Shown in pieces: positions 7,308-12,066 of a stretch of DNA of 34,436 nt. The stretch spans positions 1-34,436 of the forward strand of contig NZ_JAIWHV010000032.1 of the NCBI RefSeq assembly GCF_020177375.1, written 5' to 3'. This DNA is from Saliphagus infecundisoli. Lineage in GTDB: Archaea; Halobacteriota; Halobacteria; Halobacteriales; Natrialbaceae. The notes beneath the pieces were generated by a model, which did no database searches, was not told the DNA's origin, and saw only the letters and a list, made by a program, of their open reading frames with translations. How positions within the stretch are numbered: position 1 is the first letter of the stretch; every line of letters begins with the position of its first letter. The translations under genes and the position numbers were made by a program.

Positions 7308-7712
7308 TTATCGCCGGCGTTCGAAACCCTCGAGTTGCCCGTGCGTAAACGTCACTCGATACGTGACGAGTGTATCGAGATTCTCGAAGGAGTGTGTGAG
7401 CTCGAAGCGGCCGTGGTAGTCGTCTCGTTCGATCCAGCCGTCGTGGACTCGGTTCCGACAGCCGGCCATATAGAGGAGATCTTCCTCGTCGACGTCGTCA
7501 CGGCTCGCGTATGGTCGGTCTTCCGGCGGGACCGCTTCGGTGTGCCACTCCTCTTCGAAGAGATGACCATCCGCCGTAATCCGAAATGTGGTCATGGTGG
7601 GTCGACCGATGCCTTTCGTCTGCCAGTCGACGTCCTCGGCAGGAGTAATCCCTTCGGGGTACTCCGGTAGGTGGACGTCGTCGTAGAGTTCGACTGTATC
7701 GAATAGTCCCAT
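7308..7712 (-). CDS. hypothetical protein within the tRNA array
   Basis: A 134-aa acidic protein that I do not recognise. It starts MGLFDTVELYDDVHLPEYPE, an opening common in small phage and provirus proteins, and is rich in aromatic and acidic residues. It is predicted soluble, with alternating strand-like segments (TTFRITADGHLFEEEWHTE; YHGRFELTHSFENL; YRVTFTHGQLEGF) that suggest a small beta fold. The ATG lies 12 nt after the 3' end of tRNA-Met, so endonucleolytic maturation of that tRNA would release an mRNA with a very short leader. It is inside the array and on the same strand, hence probably part of the same transcription unit as TROVE. Confidence 0.7.
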   Translation of the reverse strand: MGLFDTVELYDDVHLPEYPEGITPAEDVDWQTKGIGRPTMTTFRITADGHLFEEEWHTEAVPPEDRPYASRDDVDEEDLLYMAGCRNRVHDGWIERDDYHGRFELTHSFENLDTLVTYRVTFTHGQLEGFERRR

Positions 7713-7724
7713 TGTTGTCCTTCA

Positions 7725-7795
7725 TTGCGGGACCAGGAGTCGAACCTGGATCTCGGGGATATGAGCCCCGTGGACTGCCATTATCCTATCCCGCA
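7725..7795 (-). tRNA. tRNA-Met (anticodon CAT), initiator-like
   Basis: Acceptor TGCGGGA/TCCCGCA, short D arm with GGA/TCC, anticodon stem CGGGG/CCCCG with loop CTCATAT, T arm CCAGG-TTCGACT-CCTGG, discriminator A. Three G-C pairs stacked on the anticodon loop and a weak 1-72 pair (T-A) are initiator tRNA hallmarks. A lysidine/agmatidine-type tRNA-Ile2 also reads CAT and cannot be excluded from sequence. Confidence 0.8.
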
Positions 7796-7899
7796 GCACC
7801 ACAATCCGGAACTCACTCAGGGGCATCTCTCATTTCTCCACAGCTGTCCGTCCCTCAGTCTAGTCGTCTGGAAGTGAGAGGTCTCGGACTGTTGGAGAA

Positions 7900-7972
7900 T
7901 GCTCCAGCCCGGATTCGAACCGGGGGTTCGGCCCTGAGAGGGCCGTGAGTTTGGCCGCTACTCCACTGGAGC
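7900..7972 (-). tRNA. tRNA-Glu (anticodon CTC)
   Basis: Perfect acceptor GCTCCAG/CTGGAGC, D stem GAGT/ACTC, anticodon stem CGGCC/GGCCG with loop CTCTCAG, T arm CCCGG-TTCGAAT-CCGGG, discriminator A. A second Glu isoacceptor in the array, different from the TTC one. Confidence 0.85.
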
Positions 7973-8006
7973 GGGTTGGCCTCGTCTGGAAAGGATCATC
8001 GGCCAG

Positions 8007-8073
8007 TGGGACGGGCAGGATTCGAACCTGCGTGTTCTCGTTATAAGTGAGATGAAGGAACTCTCACCGTCGC
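8007..8073 (-). tRNA. degenerate tRNA-Ile-like (anticodon TAT)
   Basis: T arm GCAGG-TTCGAAT-CCTGC is perfect and the acceptor GCGACGG/CCGTCCC pairs at 6 of 7 positions. The anticodon stem TCTCA/CGAGA has an A-C mismatch next to a loop CTTATAA (anticodon TAT). Only 14 nt separate acceptor and anticodon stem, and the sole D-stem option (GAGA/TCTC) competes with the anticodon stem. At 67 nt it probably lacks a D arm. Confidence 0.5.
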
Positions 8074-8137
8074 ACCGGGTCTCCGGTGAAAATTCGGCGA
8101 GAGTGTGTGAATGCCAGGCTCTTCCACCGTCCCGCAG

Positions 8138-8209
8138 TCTCCCCGGCACGACTCGAACGTGCGTCTCCTCCTCTACAGGGAGGCATCGTAGCCGCTAGAC
8201 CACAGGGAG
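8138..8209 (-). tRNA. tRNA-Tyr (anticodon GTA)
   Basis: Acceptor CTCCCTG/CGGGGAG, anticodon stem CCTCC/GGAGG with loop CTGTAGA, T arm GCACG-TTCGAGT-CGTGC, discriminator A. The C1-G72 pair with A73 is the known archaeal/eukaryotic TyrRS identity set, which supports function. Only 4 nt separate it from tRNA-Leu(CAG). Confidence 0.82.
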
Positions 8210-8213
8210 AAAA

Positions 8214-8296
8214 TGTCGCCGCGAGGATTCGAACCTCGGCAGGACCTACGCCAGCGGTTCTGAACCGCTTCCTGTTGGCCACTTGAGTACGGCGAC
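8214..8296 (-). tRNA. tRNA-Leu (anticodon CAG)
   Basis: Type II tRNA with perfect acceptor GTCGCCG/CGGCGAC, anticodon stem AGCGG/CCGCT with loop TTCAGAA, long variable arm, T arm CGAGG-TTCGAAT-CCTCG, discriminator A as expected for Leu. Confidence 0.85.
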
Positions 8297-8338
8297 GTAA
8301 CGTTGAAGCGGGAATTATCTACCGGCACGATGGCCGGA

Positions 8339-8420
8339 TGCCGCCACCAGGATTCGAACCTGGGAAGGACTAACCACACGGGTCTCGATCGTGTCCGTTC
8401 GACCTCTCTGGCATGGCAGC
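8339..8420 (-). tRNA. tRNA-Leu-like (probable anticodon GAG), atypical
   Basis: Type II tRNA with acceptor GCTGCCA/TGGCGGC (one T-G wobble), T arm CCAGG-TTCGAAT-CCTGG and discriminator A, the Leu state. The anticodon stem CACGA/CCGTG has an A-C mismatch, and the loop TCGAGAC has C instead of the universal T at position 33 if GAG is the anticodon. Reading CGA with T33 breaks the stem. Probably altered or non-decoding. Confidence 0.6.
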
Positions 8421-8467
8421 GCAATTCGAGAATCGCCAGCGACTCTGCGAATCACTTCGGCACGCAG

Positions 8468-8553
8468 CGGCGGGAGAGCGATTTGAACACTCGTATCCTT
8501 GCGGACGCTGCGGTTCCAACGCAGTCCCTTGACCAAGCTAAGGAAACCCCGCC
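8468..8553 (-). tRNA. tRNA-Ser (anticodon GGA)
   Basis: Type II tRNA: acceptor GGCGGGG/TCCCGCC, D stem CCTT/AAGG, anticodon stem CTGCG/CGCAG with loop TTGGAAC, long variable arm, T arm GAGTG-TTCAAAT-CGCTC (one mismatch-like G-C offset), discriminator G. Two nt separate it from the next tRNA-Ser. Confidence 0.82.
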
Positions 8554-8555
8554 AA

Positions 8556-8637
8556 CGGTGAGACGGAGAGTCGACCTCCGAAGCCTCGCGGCTCTCGGTT
8601 TCAAACCGAGCGCGGTCGCCTATCCCGATGTCTCACC
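8556..8637 (-). tRNA. tRNA-Ser (anticodon TGA), unusual T loop
   Basis: Perfect acceptor GGTGAGA/TCTCACC, anticodon stem CTCGG/CCGAG with loop TTTGAAA, type II variable arm, discriminator G. The T arm is CGGAG-GTCGACT-CTCCG, so position 54 is G instead of T, which would remove the usual T54-A58 pair. Confidence 0.75.
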
Positions 8638-8642
8638 ATCTC

Positions 8643-8660
8643 CGTCGGAACTTGCTCCGA
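8643..8660. repeat. 6-bp hairpin between tRNA-Ser and small ORF
   Basis: GTCGGA and TCCGAC pair around a 6-nt loop, just upstream (minus strand) of tRNA-Ser(TGA). The remaining spacer to the small ORF (8661-8779) shows no T arm and no gene. Confidence 0.35.
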
Positions 8661-8779
8661 CAAGCCCGCCTCGCGTTTCTCACCGGGACACCGGAAGACG
8701 CGCATTACTCCGCTTCTGACCCTTACTACCGAGGCGAATGTGCTCATCAGCACCCAGTCACGGCAGGGATGGATGGCGG

Positions 8780-8920
8780 TCACCTCGTTCCGTGGAAGTA
8801 TGCGCCGTCCTCGGTGACGCAGATTTCCACGCTTCCAATTGTGTCGATAGACGTTGTTTCACCGAGCGGGACGTGACGGAACGCTTCCTCCTCGCAGGCG
8901 GGGCAGACATTCGTTGTCAT
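8780..8920 (-). CDS. 46-aa protein with one CPxC pair
   Basis: A short acidic protein beginning MTTNVCPACEEEAFRHVPLG and ending VEICVTEDGAYFHGTR. A single CPAC pair near the N-terminus and an isolated Cys later suggest a metal-binding or dimeric zinc-ribbon half, but the second ligand pair is missing. The ATG is 2 nt beyond the 3' end of tRNA-Ser(GCT), so tRNA 3' processing would leave an almost leaderless mRNA, which haloarchaea translate well. Evidence for coding is codon-like composition and this placement; the function is unknown. Confidence 0.55.
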   Translation of the reverse strand: MTTNVCPACEEEAFRHVPLGETTSIDTIGSVEICVTEDGAYFHGTR

Positions 8921-8922
8921 GA

Positions 8923-9009
8923 CGCCGCGACCCGGATTCGAACCGGGAGACCGATAGCAGACGGCCACGGCATAGCAGGCCGCTGGGTTCCCCAATACCC
9001 AGTCGCGGC
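8923..9009 (-). tRNA. tRNA-Ser (anticodon GCT)
   Basis: Type II tRNA: perfect acceptor GCCGCGA/TCGCGGC, D stem TGGG/CCCA, anticodon stem GCGGC/GCCGT with loop CTGCTAT, long variable arm, T arm CCCGG-TTCGAAT-CCGGG, discriminator G. Four nt from tRNA-Pro. Confidence 0.85.
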
Positions 9010-9013
9010 ACAG

Positions 9014-9086
9014 TGAGCCGACGAGGATTCGAACCTCGGTCCTGTGCGCCCAAGGCACAGATCGTCGTCCGCTGGACCATCGGCTC
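9014..9086 (-). tRNA. tRNA-Pro (anticodon TGG)
   Basis: Perfect acceptor GAGCCGA/TCGGCTC, anticodon stem TGTGC/GCACA with loop CTTGGGC, T arm CGAGG-TTCGAAT-CCTCG, discriminator A. Confidence 0.85.
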
Positions 9087-9092
9087 ACTGGA

Positions 9093-9110
9093 CTGCCGAG
9101 CGTTCGGCAG
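9093..9110. repeat. 7-bp hairpin 5' of tRNA-Pro
   Basis: CTGCCGA and TCGGCAG pair perfectly around a 4-nt loop immediately before the tRNA-Pro 5' end on the minus strand. It may aid processing or separate modules of the transcript. Confidence 0.4.
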
Positions 9111-9144
9111 CTGATTCGCTATCTGTACGACTGTTTCCAACTGT

Positions 9145-9172
9145 GCAACCGCGACCGAGTAGTCGTGGTTGC
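9145..9172 (-). ncRNA. strong 11-bp hairpin inside the array
   Basis: GCAACCGCGAC at 9145-9155 pairs with GTCGTGGTTGC at 9162-9172, one G-T position, six-nt loop. It lies in the 251-bp gap between tRNA-Asp and tRNA-Pro where no T arm is found. It may be a structured RNA or processing element; no coding frame accounts for it. The same gap holds the 14-nt palindrome TGCTGGGCCCAGCA at about 9244-9257. Confidence 0.4.
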
Positions 9173-9337
9173 GCGTCTCATCGCGGGGGCGTACTTCGGG
9201 TGCTCCCGGGAATACCACACCGGCTCATGTAGGTTGCAGACCCTGCTGGGCCCAGCACCGTAGGAACGATCCAGTTGATCGCACCAACGGGCTGCCTACC
9301 TCGATGGGTATCCCCACGTGGCCACGCCACGCATCCA

Positions 9338-9411
9338 CGCCGACGCCGGGATTCGAACCCGGATCACGACCGCGACAGGGCCGTATGCTCGTCGGGTTAC
9401 ACCACGTCGGC
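9338..9411 (-). tRNA. tRNA-Asp (anticodon GTC)
   Basis: Perfect acceptor GCCGACG/CGTCGGC, anticodon stem CGGCC/GGTCG with loop CTGTCGC, T arm CCGGG-TTCGAAT-CCCGG, discriminator G, as in archaeal tRNA-Asp. The D-arm start TGGTGTAA and anticodon arm resemble the haloarchaeal chromosomal tRNA-Asp as I recall it, but the stems differ. Confidence 0.85.
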
Positions 9412-9418
9412 ACCGTAG

Positions 9419-9494
9419 TCGCCCCGGCCGGAATCGAACCGGCGACCTCCGGATTCAAAGTCCGGCGTCCCTCGCCAGCGGAGACTCCGGGGCT
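9419..9494 (-). tRNA. tRNA-Gln (anticodon TTG)
   Basis: Anticodon stem CCGGA/TCCGG with loop CTTTGAA, T arm GCCGG-TTCGATT-CCGGC, acceptor AGCCCCG/CGGGGCG with an A1-G72 mismatch, discriminator A. It is the first tRNA of the array in the direction of transcription and 7 nt from tRNA-Asp. Confidence 0.83.
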
Positions 9495-9754
9495 CTACGT
9501 AGGCGCAGCTATCGCTGCGGGGCTGTTGGCTAACGACTTCGGTGCGCTCAGCGCGGACGGAGTCCGTTCGCCCCTGTTTCGGAACGAACGGAAACCAATC
9601 AGCCGCGAACCTGGCACCCCACACGCGCATCAGGCTGTGTACTGAGCGAGTACTGGGCACAGGCAGGCGGCAATCCCGTGTTTCCCGACCCCTGACGGGT
9701 AGTCCGTATGGGGGCCGAGTTATGCGGGTGAGAGTGTCCGGCCGTTGCCGGATT

Positions 9755-9819
9755 GCGTCGAACTTTCGTATTCGAAGCCGACGTGGATCCGGCGGTTTGC
9801 GCCCGGGCTCTTCGGACGC
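9755..9819 (-). ncRNA. Y-RNA-like helix with bulged C, candidate
   Basis: The minus strand has GCGTC-C-GAA at 9819-9811 pairing with TTCGACGC at 9762-9755: five pairs, one bulged C, three pairs. The order GUC-C-GA facing UU(C)GAC is the arrangement of the Ro60-binding helix of animal Y RNAs (GGUC-C-GA with UUGACU). The 48-nt interior contains hairpins (GCCG/CGGC) and a T-loop-like TTCGAAT. It is 260 nt upstream of tRNA-Gln on the same strand. The match is short, so chance is possible. Confidence 0.35.
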
Positions 9820-9849
9820 TGATCTTGTAGGCACTCGCCGAACACGGGA

Positions 9850-9882
9850 CCCGCGGCTAAGCGAGAACGAGCACGCCGCGGG
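9850..9882 (-). repeat. 8-bp GC hairpin with pyrimidine-rich loop
   Basis: CCCGCGGC and GCCGCGGG pair perfectly around a 17-nt loop that is pyrimidine-rich on the minus strand (GTGCTCGTTCTCGCTTA). It lies in the untranslated leader region ahead of the array, next to the Y-like helix, and may be part of the same RNA. Confidence 0.45.
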
Positions 9883-9965
9883 ATGAGGCGAGTGATGATC
9901 ATCGTGTTGAACTCTCCCAGTTTGAGGGGTATATCGGACGTCAACCTGGACTATCGTGGCAATTG

Positions 9966-9973
9966 TATTAAAA
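9966..9973 (-). promoter_or_regulatory. TATA box, candidate promoter of the tRNA array
   Basis: TTTTAATA preceded by GG on the minus strand resembles a haloarchaeal BRE/TATA element. Transcription would begin near 9940-9945 and run through the Y-like region, the array and possibly TROVE. A second, weaker candidate (GATATACC) lies at about 9928-9936. Confidence 0.4.
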
Positions 9974-9979
9974 CCAGTC

Positions 9980-10525
9980 TGGGTGTGAGTAACTCACCCA
10001 TAGTAGTGGACAGTCGAATATCACACTCAGGTTTTTGAGCGGCGCCGTGTCGGACTGCAACTATAGTCGCTCTTCCGTAGTACAGCGGAACCAGAGAAAC
10101 GAGAGACTGATTGGCTCCTAATTCGCTTGGATTCCCGTCATACAGACCATCTCTCCTGTGGATTGTTCATCGTTAACATGCCATTCCGCCAGTCTACACA
10201 AGAGCGTCCGGTAAAGTGTCCTCGCGAGAGGGCACCCCTCGTGAGTGGAAACACTGTCGCGTCGGCGGTGATCCGCCGCCGACAGCGACTGTCCAGAGTT
10301 ATTCATCGGCTTCATCGATTCTTCGAGACTGTCCAGGCACGGATCAGGCCGGTTCAGCACGTACCGGATGAAGTCGGGCGGTCACTGATGTGATCGACTG
10401 ATAAGACATCAGCCGGTGTGTCTTGTACCAATCACGTTCAGGTGAGCCAAACACCAGTGACCGTTCAGGTTGCCCGCTGGGAAATAATAATATCGTAGTT
10501 AGTAAAATCGTGATTTAGATAACCA
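9980..10525. other. intergenic, no gene identified
   Basis: About 550 bp between the array promoter and the ATPase gene. Short frames exist on both strands but none has haloarchaeal composition. A palindrome-like GGGTG...CACCC with the core GAGTAACTC occurs near 9982-10000. Confidence 0.35.
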
Positions 10526-10529
10526 GAAG

Positions 10530-10537
10530 CATAATAA
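10530..10537 (+). promoter_or_regulatory. TATA box of the ATPase gene
   Basis: CATAATAA is centred about 26 nt before the ATG at 10560, the spacing of a leaderless haloarchaeal promoter. Confidence 0.5.
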
Positions 10538-10559
10538 CTGTTGCGAACGAATCGAATGT

Positions 10560-11957
10560 ATGACTCACCCGCGTTTTGTCGACCGTGAGAACGAACTGGA
10601 ATTGTTGGACGCGAGGTTCGAGAGTGAGTCAGCCGAGTTGATCGTTGTCTACGGTCGACGACGGCTCGGCAAGAGTGCGCTCGTGCGTGAGGCAGTCCGA
10701 GAGCGAGAGAACGCGATCTACTGGCAGGCGACTGAGGAGACGCCCGAGGCACAACTCACGAACTTTGTCGACACCGCCAGTGAAACGGTTCCCATTCTGG
10801 AGGACATCCAGCGCGACTGGGAAGCGATCTTTCGAGCGCTGGGGCGAGAAGACGCGATCGTCGTTCTCGACGAGTTTCCATATCTCATCGAGTCCGACGA
10901 GGCGCTCCCCTCGAAGGTGCAGCGGGTCTGGGACACACATCTCGAAGAGACGGCCGCGACGCTGGTACTCGTCGGGTCATCGATTAGTATCATGGAGGAC
11001 AAGGTCCTCAGCGGCGGCAGTCCGCTGTACGGTCGCCGGACGGCGACGGTCGACCTGCCACCGCTCGAGCTTGCAGACGCACAACGGTTCTATCCCAGTG
11101 ACGACCCGGACGACGTTATTCAGGCCTGGAGTGTGTTTGGTGGCACGCCGTACTATCTCCAGGCACTCGACTCGTCTCGTTCATTGGCCGCAAACATCCA
11201 GTCGCAGATCCTCTCGGAACATGGTGTCCTCCACAACGAACCTGAATTCCTGTTGCGGACGGAGTTCGGGATTCGAGAGCCACAGACCTACTACACGATT
11301 CTTCGGGCGATTGCGACCGGCAAGCGGGCTGCCAACGAGATTGCTGGCTTCGCCGGTGTTGACTCAAATGCACTGGGTTCGTATCTCTCGAAGCTCCGGC
11401 GGCTCCGCCTTGTCGAACGCGACATTCCGGTGACAGCAGATCCCAACTCGACACGAAAGAGCCGCTACCGGCTGAAGGAACCACTCTTCCGGTTCTGGTT
11501 CCGGTATGTCTATGGCCAACAGGGCCAACTCGTCCAGCTTAGCGACGACGCCTACGATCAGCTGGTCGAACCGACCTTCACCGATTATATGGGAACGATG
11601 TTCGAGCAAGTCTGTCAGAACGTACTACCCTCGTTAATTCCGAAGACGTACCAGGGGGTCGGTTACTGGTGGCACAAGCAACACGAACTCGATGTTGTCG
11701 GTCTCGGGAGCGACGGTACACTCGTCGCAGGCGAGTGCAAGTACACCAGCAGGAAGATGACCGAGGGCGACCTGGCCGACCTCGAACGGGCGGCATCCGC
11801 GGTCCAGTGGACGCCACCCAACGAAAGTGACCGGACCGAGCAGTACTGCTGTTTCTGTCGCTCCGGGTTTTCCGATGGTCTCCAACAGGTGGCTGCGGAA
11901 CGTGACGACGTGTCACTGTTCACTCCGACCGATATCGTGCCAGGTGACAGTGCGTGA
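10560..11957 (+). CDS. archaeal AAA ATPase with DUF234 nuclease-like C-terminus
   Basis: A 465-aa archaeal-type P-loop ATPase of the STAND/MNS-related group. It opens with FVDRENELELL, then Walker A GRRRLGKSA (residues 32-40), Walker B VVLDEF (101-106) and the sensor-like VLVGSSISIM (137-145). A wHTH follows over about 240-290 (TGKRAANEIAGFAGVDSNAL). The C-terminal DUF234 domain has the PD-(D/E)XK-like pattern HELDVVG (375-381) and GECK (391-394), so nuclease or former nuclease activity is possible. Such ATPases are widespread in archaea, often in variable regions, with unknown roles. It is monocistronic and converges with the SWIM gene at 12067. Confidence 0.85.
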   Translation: MTHPRFVDRENELELLDARFESESAELIVVYGRRRLGKSALVREAVRERENAIYWQATEETPEAQLTNFVDTASETVPILEDIQRDWEAIFRALGREDAIVVLDEFPYLIESDEALPSKVQRVWDTHLEETAATLVLVGSSISIMEDKVLSGGSPLYGRRTATVDLPPLELADAQRFYPSDDPDDVIQAWSVFGGTPYYLQALDSSRSLAANIQSQILSEHGVLHNEPEFLLRTEFGIREPQTYYTILRAIATGKRAANEIAGFAGVDSNALGSYLSKLRRLRLVERDIPVTADPNSTRKSRYRLKEPLFRFWFRYVYGQQGQLVQLSDDAYDQLVEPTFTDYMGTMFEQVCQNVLPSLIPKTYQGVGYWWHKQHELDVVGLGSDGTLVAGECKYTSRKMTEGDLADLERAASAVQWTPPNESDRTEQYCCFCRSGFSDGLQQVAAERDDVSLFTPTDIVPGDSA

Positions 11958-12066
11958 CTACGAGGTGTCCGCAAGTCGTCGGAATCGGGCCCATCTCGCC
12001 ACTCGGTCATCGATCAGGCCTGGGTCTGGTATCACGGGTAAACGTTCGGCGTACAGTACGAATCGC

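Noticed and set aside
9230-9300. tRNA-sized structure with GTAGG/CCTAC ends
   Set aside because: The five-bp closing helix is real, but no T loop, D arm or anticodon stem can be drawn; probably a decayed tRNA or chance.
6600-9500. Regularly spaced repeats (GGATTCGAACC) that could look like CRISPR repeats
   Set aside because: They are the T arms of individual tRNAs with different stems and irregular spacing; no constant repeat or unique spacers of fixed length exist.
6600-9500. Many 60-140-codon open frames on both strands of the tRNA region
   Set aside because: They run through tRNA stems, are Arg/Ser/Pro-rich, and overlap each other. Only the 134-aa and 46-aa frames have acceptable composition and lie between tRNAs.
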